Source: Myxococcaceae bacterium (GTDB lineage: Bacteria; Myxococcota; Myxococcia; Myxococcales; Myxococcaceae). From it: a stretch of 37,084 bases of DNA. A program made the translations under genes and the position numbers. Shown here in pieces: positions 1-8,812 of this stretch (position 1 is its first letter; each line of letters begins with the position of its first letter). The notes beneath the pieces are model-generated. The model worked only from the letters and a program-made list of their open reading frames with translations. It did no database searches and was not told the origin of the DNA. The DNA is taken from assembly GCA_016793725.1 (NCBI GenBank), contig JAEUJP010000192.1, positions 1-37,084 on the forward strand, read 5' to 3'.

Positions 1-149
1 GCCGAGCCGCCTGCAGGTCCGCCGCCGGCTCCGCTGTCGCGTGCGCACGCGCCGCCATCGGCTTCGCAGATCATCCGAGCGAAGTCGAAGTCACTGCACC
101 CGGTGACAGCGACCGCGAACACGAGCACCCCTGCACGCCGGCCCGTCAC
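1..149 (-). CDS. Partial lipoprotein, N-terminal 49 residues
   Basis: Reading from a GTG at 149 downwards gives an open frame that leaves the window. It starts MTGRRAGVLVFAVAVTGCSD: a short basic head, a hydrophobic core and a lipobox (VTGC), so the mature protein would begin with a lipidated Cys18. The visible mature part is short and rich in Gly and Ala, with two more cysteines (ICEADGGACARD) that could pair. The GTG overlaps the TGA of the upstream FlgO-like gene (GTGA, 146-149), so the two were probably translated together. Function cannot be told from this fragment. Confidence 0.6.
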   Translation of the reverse strand, partial: MTGRRAGVLVFAVAVTGCSDFDFARMICEADGGACARDSGAGGGPAGGS

Positions 150-975
150 GGAAACACTCCGACGAGGCCTGCACCGTTGCCCGTGAACACCACGCCCGCA
201 CTCGGGCTCTTGTCGTCGCTACCTCCGAGCACGAACATCAGGCCGCCCGCGACCGCTGCGGCGGCGCCGACCGTGAAGAGTACCGCGCTCAAGCCCTGCA
301 GCAGCTTGCCTTGCGACACGAGCGCGTCGGCGTTCGTCACGCTGCCCGGAGGCCCGCCGGTGAGTGTGCCGTAGATGCCCTTCGACACACCGAAGCAGAC
401 CCCGCCGGCGACGAGCGACGCCACCCCCAGCGCGAGCGGCACGAACGCGAGCCGCCGCAGGCTCGCTCCGCTGTTGCCCTGCACCGCGGGCGTGGCAGCC
501 CCCGGAGCCGAAGGCTTGCGCACCGCGGCCTGAAAGGCAGGTGACAGCTTCTCGGCGGCGCGCGCGAGGGCCTCGAACACCTCGTCTTCACGCTCGAGAC
601 TCTCGGAGTAGTTCGCGAGCGCCTTGCCGGTCAGGGGTCGATGATGCGGAGGTTCAGCTGCACCACGCGGCCGAGCTTCACGACGTCGCCGATGAGCACT
701 CCGTCGACGCCGAGGGCGTTACCGAGCTCGGCCATGCAGTTCGCCGCGGCGTCGCCGCACGCGAGCAGCTGGGCCTGGCGCTGCAGCCCGAGCAGCGCTG
801 CGATGTCGCGCGAGGTGATGACGCGCACGCCCTCGAAGCGCTGCGCGAGGTGGTCGGTGAACGGGCTCGAGAGCTTCTCGTCGAGCCCGTTCAAGGTGAG
901 GCCCGGCGCCGCGATCTTGAGCTCGGGCGCGGCAGCGGAAATCAGCACTGCACAGCACATCGCGATTGGAGGCAC
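146..975 (-). pseudogene. FlgO/TolB-N-like exported protein, frame broken near 634-637
   Basis: Two adjoining minus-strand frames make one protein. The first part (975 to 631) has a signal-like head (IAMCCAVLISAAA), then a region resembling the FlgO/TolB-N fold with SRDIAALLGLQRQAQLL, ELGNALGVDGVLIGDVVKLG and VQLNLRIIDP, where it meets a TGA. The next frame continues without a gap as TGKALANYSESLEREDEVFEAL, followed by two hydrophobic segments (about FVPLALGVASLVAGGVCFGV and LSAVLFTVGAAAAVAGG). Family members normally read through as one chain, so one base is missing, most simply from the run of four C (four G on the plus strand, 634-637). Start could be GTG 975 or ATG 960. It may be a sequencing error rather than a true pseudogene. 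The family is often envelope-associated; the exact role is unknown. Confidence 0.65.
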
Positions 976-1033
976 GGTCGAGAACCCCCTGCGACCTTAC
1001 CGCGAGTCATCGAGGGAGCTCAGAACTTTGGCC

Positions 1034-1048
1034 GCGCTCCGCGAGCGC
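1034..1048 (-). terminator. GC hairpin downstream of pirin gene
   Basis: Perfect 6-base arms GCGCTC/GAGCGC with a 3-base loop lie about 30 bases beyond the pirin stop codon. There is no clear T-run after it on the minus strand, so it may be only a weak or factor-assisted terminator. Confidence 0.25.
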
Positions 1049-1078
1049 CCGGCTTCAACTGCAGGGTGCCCTGCCGGT

Positions 1079-1948
1079 TCAGCCGACCGTGGCGGTGCGC
1101 GTGATTTCGCCCATGCGGCCCGACTCAAAGTCGCTGAACGCCTGCTCGAGCTCGGCCTGGGTGTTCATCACGAACGGCCCGTACCGCGCGACCGGCTCGC
1201 GCAGCGGGGTTCCCGCCAGCAGCAGCGCCCGGCCCGACGGCATGCCACGCAGCCGTACGGAGTCACCCGCGCCCAGTACGGCGAGCTGACCGTCCGTCAC
1301 GGCTCGGCCGCCCAGCTCCACCGCTCCCCTGAAGACGTAGACGAGCACGCGCTGCTCTTTGTGAATGTCGACGCTGACCTCGCCGCCCTCGTCGAACGTC
1401 CAGTCTTGGTAGACGATCGGCGTGTGCGTGGCGATCGCGGCGCGTACCCCCAGCGCCTCACCGGCGATGATGACTCCGCGCGCCAGACCGTCGGCGGACT
1501 GCACCTTGGGGATCTGCCCGGCCGACAGCTCCTGATACCGCGGCCTCGTCAGCTTCAGCCGCGAGGGCAGGTTCACCCAGATTTGAAAGCCGTGCACCCG
1601 GCCGCCCTTCTCGAGCAGCTCACGGGCCGGCTCTTCGGAGTGGATGATGCCGCCGCCCGCGGTCATCCACTGGACGTCGCCGGGCCCGATGCGGCCTTTG
1701 TGGCCTGCAGAGTCCTCGTGGTCGACCGCGCCTTCGAGAATGTACGAGATCGTCTCGAAGCCGCGATGTGGGTGATCAGGAGCCCCGAGCGCCTTTCCCG
1801 GAGCGAAGTCGATGGGCCCCATCTCGTCGATCAGCAGAAAGGGGTCGAGGTGTTCGAGGCCGAGTGTGGGGACTGGCCGTCGAACGGTGAAGCCCGCGCC
1901 TTCGCGCTGCCGGTGAGCCGTGATGATGCGGTCGATGTTTCGTTCCAT
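1079..1948 (-). CDS. Pirin family protein
   Basis: Bicupin protein of 289 residues starting at ATG 1948 (MERNIDRIITAHRQ). Pirin signatures are plain: GLEHLDPFLLIDEM, then DHPHRGFETISYILEGAVDHEDS with the metal-binding His residues, GDVQWMTAGGGIIHSE, and VHGFQIWVNLP. Bacterial pirins bind iron or another metal in the first cupin; some have quercetin dioxygenase activity and others modulate enzymes or transcription, so the partner here is unknown. The open frame extends far upstream through the opposite-strand bestrophin gene, but that part lacks pirin homology and is a shadow; the ATG at 1948 fits the family N-terminus. Divergent from bestrophin. No signal peptide, so cytoplasmic. Confidence 0.93.
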   Translation of the reverse strand: MERNIDRIITAHRQREGAGFTVRRPVPTLGLEHLDPFLLIDEMGPIDFAPGKALGAPDHPHRGFETISYILEGAVDHEDSAGHKGRIGPGDVQWMTAGGGIIHSEEPARELLEKGGRVHGFQIWVNLPSRLKLTRPRYQELSAGQIPKVQSADGLARGVIIAGEALGVRAAIATHTPIVYQDWTFDEGGEVSVDIHKEQRVLVYVFRGAVELGGRAVTDGQLAVLGAGDSVRLRGMPSGRALLLAGTPLREPVARYGPFVMNTQAELEQAFSDFESGRMGEITRTATVG

Positions 1949-2092
1949 GACGGCACGATAACCAGCCGAACGTTGCGATTTCGGAACAGTGCATCTCCCG
2001 CGCGCTGCAACATCGAGGCCCCGGGGCTGGGCTGACACGTGGCAAACTCCACTTGCGTGGGGGCACAGACGTTGGAACATGGCGGGCCCCAC
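1949..2092. promoter_or_regulatory. Divergent intergenic region, pirin/bestrophin
   Basis: The 144 bases between the two divergent starts should carry both promoters. I see no convincing -35/-10 pair or strong ribosome binding site. If bestrophin starts at the earlier GTG (2039) the region shrinks to 90 bases. Confidence 0.35.
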
Positions 2093-2956
2093 GTGATCGA
2101 CTACGACCCGCACCACTGGCGCGACACCCTCTTCGCCCTGCGCGGCTCGATGCTGCAGGCCATTCTGGCCCGCGTCAGCATCGCGATGGTCTTCGCGCTC
2201 GGCATCACCGCGATTCACTACTGGGTCGTACCCATCTCGATTCCCGAAGCCGCCACCGGCCACAGCCTCATCGGCCCGGCGCTCGGCCTGCTGCTCGTCT
2301 TTCGCACGAACTCTTCGTACGACCGCTGGTGGGAGGGGCGAAAGCTCTGGGGCAGCATCGTCAACACGAGCCGCAACCTCGCGCGCGCGGTGTCGGTGCA
2401 CCTCACGCACGACCCCGACCGCATGCGCCGCATTCTCGTGCTCGCCGCGGCGTGGCCCTACGCCGCGAAAGACGTGCTGCGCCAGCGCCCGCGGCTGCCC
2501 GAGGGCCTCGACCCCCGCGACATCGCCCTGCTCGAAGGCGCCCAGCACATACCCACCGCCATCGCGGCCCGCATGACCGCGCTGCTCAACGAGGTGCGCG
2601 TCGAGGGCAAGCTCACCGACATCGTCTTCACCGACATCGACGACAACTGCCAGCAGCTCGTCGACCTCATCGGCGCGTGCGAGCGCATTCACAAGACGCC
2701 GCTGCCGTTCGCGTACGCAGTTCACCTGCGCCGCGCGCTGATTCTGTTCTGCGCGACGCTGCCGTTCGCGCTGCTCGCGCGCTTCGGGGTGTGGGCATGC
2801 CTCATCACGCTCATCGTCTCGTACATCATGTTCGGCATCGAAGAGATTGGGGTCGAGATCGAAGACCCGTTCGAGGGCGACGACAACGACCTGCCGCTCG
2901 ATCGCCTGTGTGACGGCATCGCCGCCAACGTGCTCGCGTTCGTGCCCAAGCCCTAA
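2093..2956 (+). CDS. Bestrophin family anion channel
   Basis: Membrane protein of 287 residues if started at GTG 2093 (VIDYDPHHWRDTLF, the usual start of bacterial bestrophins). An in-frame GTG at 2039 would add 18 residues without family similarity. Family hallmarks are FRTNSSYDRWWEGRKLWG after the second hydrophobic segment and, near the end, FGIEEIGVEIEDPFEGDDND followed by LPLD. Hydrophobic segments lie near SIAMVFALGITAIHYWVV, LIGPALGLLLVF, LFCATLPFALLARFGV and ACLITLIVSYIMFGI. Bestrophins are pentameric channels, anion-selective in animals; some bacterial ones conduct cations, so selectivity is not given by sequence. Its TAA stop overlaps the stop of the convergent gene. Confidence 0.92.
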   Translation: MIDYDPHHWRDTLFALRGSMLQAILARVSIAMVFALGITAIHYWVVPISIPEAATGHSLIGPALGLLLVFRTNSSYDRWWEGRKLWGSIVNTSRNLARAVSVHLTHDPDRMRRILVLAAAWPYAAKDVLRQRPRLPEGLDPRDIALLEGAQHIPTAIAARMTALLNEVRVEGKLTDIVFTDIDDNCQQLVDLIGACERIHKTPLPFAYAVHLRRALILFCATLPFALLARFGVWACLITLIVSYIMFGIEEIGVEIEDPFEGDDNDLPLDRLCDGIAANVLAFVPKP

Positions 2957-3717
2957 CCGAGCAGGTTGCGCGGTATCGCCGCCGTCGAGCCCGCCAGCGG
3001 CTTGTGCGGGTGGTACAGCCTCCGCACGAAGCGCGTGAACACGTGGCGCTCGTCCCACCGCTGGCGCGCCATGCCGTACACGCCCGGCGCGTGCCCCTCA
3101 CGCTCGGTGAACGATGGCAAGAACTCGCGCTCGCTGTAGATGGCGAACACCTCGTCGACCCACGAGCGGTACCGGTACGTCGGCAACATCAGCCGGTAGA
3201 TGAGGTCTTGTTCGTCTTTCGTGAACGCGAGGCGCGCAATCGCGTGCGCGAGCTCGTGAATCACCAGCGCCCGCTCGTTCGCCAGCGCCGTCTGCAAGAG
3301 CGCGATGCGCGCGCACGGCCACGACGGGTGGTCCCAGAACAGCCCTGCCGCGTTCGCCGACGCGCCCTTCGGGTAGCCGTACGCCGACATGCGCTTGTTC
3401 GGCGGCACGAGGTCGATCTCGATGGGCCGCGCCGCGCTCATGCGCGCGACGAGCTGCACGTTGCCGAGCAGCTGGCCCACCGCTTCGTCTCGCACCACCT
3501 TCACCAGCCCAGGCGCGGCGCCGTGCGCGAGCACCTTCACCTTCGCGTCGAAGTACGCCTCGGCCTTCGCCCGCCCGTCTCTCGGCGGCGTGCCCCCGGT
3601 GATGTCGAACGCGTCGCCCGACTCGAGCAGTGCGAACGCGTGCAGCGGCAGCTTCTTCGCGGCCACCGCGTCGAGCGGCACCGCGTCGGGTCGGTTCGAG
3701 TCGAACGCGTCGGCCAC
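2953..3717 (-). CDS. Putative HExxH zinc metallopeptidase-like protein
   Basis: Protein of 254 residues starting at GTG 3717, one base after the stop of the upstream kinase gene, so probably co-transcribed with it. No signal peptide or membrane segment is seen, suggesting a cytoplasmic protein. Residues 154-158 form HELAH (VIHELAHAIAR), a classic zinc-binding HExxH helix, and WVDEVFAIYSEREF about 35 residues later offers Glu residues as a third ligand, as in gluzincin-type or lethal-factor-like folds. The N-terminal 90 residues show nothing I recognise. I infer a metal-dependent hydrolase, possibly a kinase partner or substrate; the fold and substrate are unproven. Confidence 0.7.
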   Translation of the reverse strand: MADAFDSNRPDAVPLDAVAAKKLPLHAFALLESGDAFDITGGTPPRDGRAKAEAYFDAKVKVLAHGAAPGLVKVVRDEAVGQLLGNVQLVARMSAARPIEIDLVPPNKRMSAYGYPKGASANAAGLFWDHPSWPCARIALLQTALANERALVIHELAHAIARLAFTKDEQDLIYRLMLPTYRYRSWVDEVFAIYSEREFLPSFTEREGHAPGVYGMARQRWDERHVFTRFVRRLYHPHKPLAGSTAAIPRNLLG

Positions 3718-3718
3718 G

Positions 3719-6631
3719 TCACTTTCCTTTCAGCCACACGTCGACGCGCTTCACGTCGGCGTCGCGCTTCGCGAGCTCGAACTCGCCCCGTGCCTCGAGC
3801 GCCACCGTCTTCGCCCGCGCCGGCTCGGTCGGCCACAGCGCCTGCGCGAGCAGCAGCCGCGCGTGGCCGGCCCGCGCATGGTTGCCCTTGTCGAGCGGCA
3901 AGAGCCGCACCGCCTGCTCGAGGCGCTCGAGCGCTTCGGCGCCGCGCTTCAGCTCGACCAGCACGCCGCCGCTCTCGGCGAGCGCGAGCACGGTCTCGGG
4001 CTCGGCGCCTGCGCCGAGACCCTCTTCGAGCCTCGCGAACGTGTCGTACTCGACGAGCGCGTCGCGCCACTTCTTCTGGCCCGAGAGGGCGCGCGCGAGG
4101 TCGAGGTGAAAGAGCGCCGCCTGCGGGTGCTTTTCGCCGAACGCGGAGACGGCCTTCGTCAGCCCGTCGCGCGCGTGCTGCTCGGCGACGGCGAAGCGTG
4201 AGAGCGCCGCGTCGACCTGCCCGCGCTGCCGCACCCACTCGACCTGCAGCGACACCGGTGCGTCAGGGTGCCGGTCGAGCAGCTCCCGCGCCGACTCGAC
4301 GAGCGTGTCGGCCTCGGCGACTCGCCCTGCCGGCACCAGCGCCTGCGACAGGTTGAGCGCCATGCGTGCGACGGCCGGCGAGTCGTTGCCGAGCGACTTG
4401 CGGGCGAGCTCGAGCGCGCGCTCTTGCGTGCGCACCGCCTCGGGCACGTCGCCCATCGCCAGCGCGAGCGTCGAAAGCTCGTTCCACGACGAGATGAGCG
4501 TTGGGTGCTCGGCGCCGAGCAGCTTCTCGCGCGTCTTCAGCGACGTGTTCAGCTCGACGCGCGCTTCGCTGAGGCTGCCCTGCTCGGTGAGCACCCAGCC
4601 GAGCGACGAGTGCAGCCGAGCCACGCTCAGGCCCTCTTCACCCTCGAGCGCGGTGAAGCCGGCGAGCGCCTTCTGGTACGCGGCGAGCGACGCCGCCCGG
4701 TTACCCGCCTGCCACTCGGCGTCGCCGAGCGCCTCGGCGAGCGACGCCTCGATGCGCGGGTTGCCCCCCAGGCGGTCGAGCTTGCCGGTCGCGATGAGCG
4801 CGAACGACCTCGCCTCGTCGGGCCGCTCGAGGCGCCAGCCGACGACCGTCACGAGCAGCGTCAGCGCGCGCGCTGCGAGCTCGTCGTCGCCCGCGGCCTC
4901 GGCCTGTCGCACCGCGTCTTGCAACGCCGCGCGCGCGGCTTGAAACCGCTTCGTGTCGCGCTCGAGCTCACCGAGCGCGAGCCCACACTCGGCCTGCTGG
5001 GCCGGCAGCTTCAGCGCCCGCGAAATCTGCAGCGCCGAAGAGATGCGCTCTCGCGCGGCGTCGAACCTGCCCGCCGACACCAGCGAGCGGCCCTGTGCGA
5101 GCTCGTGCCCCAGCTGCGCGGCGGCCTCTTTCGCCTCGGGCGGCGGCTGCTTGCGGTCGGCGCGGGCGGTCTTGCAGGTGCCGAGGTCAGACAGGCGGCT
5201 CGCGGCGCCGTAGGCGCGGTCGACGGTCTCGACGTCGGCCGAGGCGTACGCCTGCGCGAGCGCGCTGAGCTCGTCGCGGCGGCGCTCGAGGCACTCGAAC
5301 CGCGCGCCCATGATGGCCTCGCTCTGCTCGCCGCGCACGCGGGTCGCCTCGCACGCCTCGGTGCGGGCGTTCGCCCAGGCGCGTGCGTACGCGTCCATCT
5401 CGGTGCGCGCGTGCTCGAACGCGAGCGTCGCGTACGACTTGCCGGTCGCCTCGAACGCGGTCTTCGCCTTCGCGCGCGCCGTGTCGTCCCACACTCCGTT
5501 CAAGAGCCGCTCGGCGCCGCGACAGGCCCGGCCCTGCTCGACCTGCGACAGCACCGCGGCCGCGCCCGACGCGACGACCAGCAGCACCACCGCGCCCGCC
5601 ACCAGCCGGTTGCGCAGCTTCTCACCGGGGTCGTCAGACAGCGCCTGCAGCAGCGCCGTCATCGACGGGTGCCGCGCCGCGGCGTCGGGCTTCAGCCCCC
5701 GCTCGAGCACGCGGTGCAGCCACACCGGCACCGTCGACCCCTTGGGCGCAGGCGGCACGTGCCCCAGCGTCGTCGCGTGCGCCAGCTCGGCGAGCGTCGC
5801 GCCCGCGAACGGCCGCTTGCCGTACAGCGCTTCGTACAGCGCCACGCAGAACGCGAACTGGTCGCTCGCCGGTGAGGCGGCGAGCCCCGCGTATTGCTCG
5901 GGCGCCATGTAGCCGGGGCTGCCCATCAGCGCGCCCTCTCGTGTGAGCGGCGCCTCGAGAGAGGAAGACGACGACGGCGTCGGCCACGACTCGGGCGTTT
6001 CACTCGGCGGCGGTCGGTCGGCCTCGCCGCGCACCGAGCGCGCGATGCCGAAGTCGGTCACGCGCGGGCGGCCGTCGTCGCCGATGAGCACGTTCGCCGG
6101 CTTGAAGTCGCGGTGAATCAGGCCGGCGGCATGGGCGGCCTCGATGCCGCGCCCCGCCTGAAGGAACATGGCGAGCACCTCTCGCCACGTGCGCGGCGCC
6201 GCCTTCACCCAGTTGCCGAGCGTGAGGCCGCGCACGAGCTCCATGGCGATGAAGATGGTGCCCTCGTAGTGCCCGACGTCGTAGACGGGCATCACGTTCG
6301 GGTGGCTGAGCTGCGCCATCGCCTGGGCCTCGCGCATCAGGCGCGCCTGGCCGCGGCTCAGGTCTTCGTCGTTGCGCGCGTTGTTGCGCAGCAGCTTGAT
6401 GGCGACCCAGCGGCCGAGGTCGGGGTCGTGTGCGGTGTACACGAGCCCCATGCCGCCGCGGCCGAGCAGGTCGTGCACGACGTAGCGGTTCACGCGCGCG
6501 CCGAAGTCGAGCCCCTCGGGGGGAATGCCCGTGGGCTGCGCGGGGCGGGCCTCGCTGATGTACGTCGCCACCGCCGGGTCGACCGGGTCGCAGAGCGAGC
6601 AGGGGCCCGAGGGTGTGTGTGGGCACGGCAT
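3719..6631 (-). CDS. Ser/Thr protein kinase with TM segment and TPR-type C-terminal half
   Basis: 970 residues from ATG 6631. The kinase domain spans roughly 50-335: Gly loop GRGGMG (57-62), Lys79 in AIKLL, Glu101 in the C helix, catalytic HRDFKPAN (173-180, Asp175), DFG at 193-195, and GSPGYMAPEQ. Thus it should be active and of the RD type. A hydrophobic stretch at about 342-361 (LVAGAVVLLVVASGAAAVL) is a likely single membrane anchor, followed by some 600 helical residues with TPR-like spacing (for example YATLAFEHART, LALGELERDTKRFQAARAAL). This layout is common in myxobacterial kinases. The first 14 residues hold Cys3, His5, Cys11 and Cys14, a possible small zinc site. The gene is followed at one base by the HExxH gene and is divergent from an exported-protein gene. 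Confidence 0.93.
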   Translation of the reverse strand: MPCPHTPSGPCSLCDPVDPAVATYISEARPAQPTGIPPEGLDFGARVNRYVVHDLLGRGGMGLVYTAHDPDLGRWVAIKLLRNNARNDEDLSRGQARLMREAQAMAQLSHPNVMPVYDVGHYEGTIFIAMELVRGLTLGNWVKAAPRTWREVLAMFLQAGRGIEAAHAAGLIHRDFKPANVLIGDDGRPRVTDFGIARSVRGEADRPPPSETPESWPTPSSSSSLEAPLTREGALMGSPGYMAPEQYAGLAASPASDQFAFCVALYEALYGKRPFAGATLAELAHATTLGHVPPAPKGSTVPVWLHRVLERGLKPDAAARHPSMTALLQALSDDPGEKLRNRLVAGAVVLLVVASGAAAVLSQVEQGRACRGAERLLNGVWDDTARAKAKTAFEATGKSYATLAFEHARTEMDAYARAWANARTEACEATRVRGEQSEAIMGARFECLERRRDELSALAQAYASADVETVDRAYGAASRLSDLGTCKTARADRKQPPPEAKEAAAQLGHELAQGRSLVSAGRFDAARERISSALQISRALKLPAQQAECGLALGELERDTKRFQAARAALQDAVRQAEAAGDDELAARALTLLVTVVGWRLERPDEARSFALIATGKLDRLGGNPRIEASLAEALGDAEWQAGNRAASLAAYQKALAGFTALEGEEGLSVARLHSSLGWVLTEQGSLSEARVELNTSLKTREKLLGAEHPTLISSWNELSTLALAMGDVPEAVRTQERALELARKSLGNDSPAVARMALNLSQALVPAGRVAEADTLVESARELLDRHPDAPVSLQVEWVRQRGQVDAALSRFAVAEQHARDGLTKAVSAFGEKHPQAALFHLDLARALSGQKKWRDALVEYDTFARLEEGLGAGAEPETVLALAESGGVLVELKRGAEALERLEQAVRLLPLDKGNHARAGHARLLLAQALWPTEPARAKTVALEARGEFELAKRDADVKRVDVWLKGK

Positions 6632-6675
6632 CGAAGTTCAGACAGTAAATCTCACAGAGCAGGTTCCGCTGTAGT

Positions 6676-7395
6676 GTGGCGCCGCTCGCCGTGCACCGCC
6701 TGTCTCTCTGTTTCGTTCTCTTCGCCTGCTCTTGCAAGCAGCCGCCGGCCGTGCCCGACGCGGGCACCCCCATCGAGCGCGGCACCGACCTGCACACGGC
6801 GCTGAACATCGTCTTCCCCGAGTACCGCGGCGTCGTGCCGCTGGGCGCGCGGGTACAGGTGACGCGCTGGGCGGCTCCGGGCACACCGATGACGCTCGAC
6901 GAGGCGCTCGAGGCCGCGCGCAAGAATGGCTTCACTGGCGTGCCGCTCAAGCGCGACCCGTTCAACCTCGAGCTGCAGCTCGACGGTGGCGTGCTGTTCG
7001 AGCAGGTGTACCTGGGGCTCGCGGCGGCCGACGTCGGGCGCATTCAAGGCGCCCCGGCGTCGATGACGAGCGAGGGCCTCGCGAACTGGCTGCCGAAGGT
7101 CGGCACCCGCCAGCGCGAGGAGCTGCTGCTCGAGCTGGTGTGGCTCGCGAAAGACGTCGCGCGCGCCGACTTTCTGGTGTGGCAGCTCGTGACGGGCGCC
7201 CTGAAGTCGGAGTGGGCGTGCGACGCCCTGCCGTCAGGCTTCGAGCTCGAGCGCGTCGACGGCGGCGCCGTGCAGGTGCCCGAGACCTTCGAGCTGACGT
7301 TGCGTCAGAACCGCGGCGGGGCGAGCCTCGAGGTCGAGCGAAAAAAAGATCGCGCGTGGCTCCGGTACCGTCTCATCACCTACGAGAGGCGCTGA
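6676..7395 (+). CDS. Predicted lipoprotein/secreted protein, unknown function
   Basis: 239 residues from GTG 6676, only 44 bases from the divergent kinase start. The head (LSLCFVLFACSCKQPP) is a signal peptide with Cys18 or Cys20 as possible lipidation site; neither is a perfect lipobox. The body contains TLDEALEAARKNGFTGVPL and LELQLDGGVLFEQVYLGL but no domain I recognise. It ends one base before the MATE exporter start, so the two are likely co-transcribed and perhaps translationally coupled. Function unknown. Confidence 0.75.
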   Translation: MAPLAVHRLSLCFVLFACSCKQPPAVPDAGTPIERGTDLHTALNIVFPEYRGVVPLGARVQVTRWAAPGTPMTLDEALEAARKNGFTGVPLKRDPFNLELQLDGGVLFEQVYLGLAAADVGRIQGAPASMTSEGLANWLPKVGTRQREELLLELVWLAKDVARADFLVWQLVTGALKSEWACDALPSGFELERVDGGAVQVPETFELTLRQNRGGASLEVERKKDRAWLRYRLITYERR

Positions 7396-7396
7396 C

Positions 7397-8812
7397 GTGT
7401 CTGAAGCGCTCCCTGCCGAACGACTGCCCGTCTCGCTGCGCTCGCTGTTCTCGCTGGCGTGGCCCATCATCATCTCGCGCTCGACGCAGACGGTGATCGG
7501 CGTGTCTGACGCGGTGCTCGTCGCCGACCTCGGCTCGGCGGCCGTCGCGGCGACGTCGACGGGCGCCTTCAACACGTTCGCGATTCTCATCTTCCCGATG
7601 GGCATCTTGTTCATCGTCTCGAGCTTCGCGTCGCAGCTGTTCGGCAAGAAGGACCTCGAGGGCGCGCGCCGCTATGGCTGGTACGGCCTGGTCATCTCGG
7701 CCGCGACGCAGGCGCTCTGCATGGTCGCCGCGCTCGGCGTGCCGTTCGCGGTGCGGCAGCTCTCGTTCGAGAGCGACGTGAGCGAGCTGATGATTCGCTA
7801 CATGCAGATTCGCCTGATGTGCGGGGGCGCCGCGATGGGCATCGAGGCGCTCGCGAACTACTACGGCGGCATCGGCAAGACGTGGCTGCCCATGATCGCG
7901 TCGGTCTTCGCGATGGTGCTGAACGTGGTGCTCAACTGGGTGCTCATCAAGGGCGAGCTCGGCGCGCCTGCGCTCGGCGTCGCCGGCAGCGCGCTCGCCT
8001 CGGCGATCGCCACGTGGGTCGCGTTCATCGGCCTCGTCGCCTACTTCTGGCGCGAAGACCCGCGGGTGCCGACGCTGCACCGGCGCGAGCTCGTGCGCAT
8101 GCTGGGGTTCGGCCTGCCGTCGGGGCTGAACTGGTTCTTCGAGTTCTTCGCGTTCAACATCTTCATCAACATCGTGGTGGGCGGTCTGGGCACCGTGGCG
8201 CTGGCCGGCTTCATGAGCGTGCTGCAGGTGAACTCGGTGTCGTTCATGCCGGCGTTCGGGCTCGCGAGCGCGGGCGCGATTCTGGTGGGGCAGAGCATCG
8301 GAGCGAAAGACAAAGACGCGGTGCCCGGCATCGTGAAGCTGACGCTGCGCTCGACCGGGTTGTGGATGGGCCTGGTCGGCGCGTCGTACGTGCTGATTCC
8401 CACGCTGCTCATGAAGCCGTTCGCGCAAGGCAAGCCCGAAGACGCGGCGGCGCTCGTCGAGGTGGGCGCGCGCATGTTGATGTTGTCGGCGGCGTGGCAG
8501 CTGTTCGACGCGACGGTGATGACCTTCGCCGAGTCGCTGCGCGCCGCGGGCGACACCGCGTACACGCTGAAGGCGCGGCTGGTGCTCGCGTGGGGCGTGT
8601 TCTTCCCGGGCAGCTACATCACCGTGAAGTGGCTCGGCGGCAACGACGTGCAGGCGATGCTCTGGGTGGTCGCGTACATGGGCCTGCTCGCGGGGGTGAT
8701 GTGGCTTCGCTTTCGCTCGGGCAGGTGGCGCGAGCTCGAGCTCGTCGAGCCCAGCGTGACGGAAGAGGGCGCCGAGCCGCCGGCCGTCAGCGCACCGGCG
8801 CAGTCGCCTTGA
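7397..8812 (+). CDS. MATE family efflux transporter
   Basis: 471 residues from GTG 7397, one base after the preceding stop. It has the size and repeated hydrophobic segments of a 12-TM MATE protein. Family-like stretches include FSLAWPIIISRSTQTVIGVSD in helix 1, IVSSFASQLFGKKDLEGARR after helix 2, and the mirrored second half GLPSGLNWFFEFFAFNIFIN and ASAGAILVGQSIGAKD. MATE exporters swap Na+ or H+ for cationic drugs or metabolites at the inner membrane; the substrate cannot be read from sequence. Its last 26 bases overlap the 3' end of the convergent SMR gene. Confidence 0.93.
   Translation: MSEALPAERLPVSLRSLFSLAWPIIISRSTQTVIGVSDAVLVADLGSAAVAATSTGAFNTFAILIFPMGILFIVSSFASQLFGKKDLEGARRYGWYGLVISAATQALCMVAALGVPFAVRQLSFESDVSELMIRYMQIRLMCGGAAMGIEALANYYGGIGKTWLPMIASVFAMVLNVVLNWVLIKGELGAPALGVAGSALASAIATWVAFIGLVAYFWREDPRVPTLHRRELVRMLGFGLPSGLNWFFEFFAFNIFINIVVGGLGTVALAGFMSVLQVNSVSFMPAFGLASAGAILVGQSIGAKDKDAVPGIVKLTLRSTGLWMGLVGASYVLIPTLLMKPFAQGKPEDAAALVEVGARMLMLSAAWQLFDATVMTFAESLRAAGDTAYTLKARLVLAWGVFFPGSYITVKWLGGNDVQAMLWVVAYMGLLAGVMWLRFRSGRWRELELVEPSVTEEGAEPPAVSAPAQSP

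Noticed and set aside
641..2035. 464-codon plus-strand frame
   Set aside because: Antisense to the FlgO-like gene and pirin with Arg/Ala-rich composition and no recognisable domain.
1949..3058. N-terminal extension of the pirin frame
   Set aside because: It is antisense to bestrophin, shows no pirin similarity, and the ATG at 1948 fits the family.
3004..5875. Several long plus-strand frames opposite the TPR kinase and HExxH gene
   Set aside because: Antisense shadows without start signals or domain similarity.
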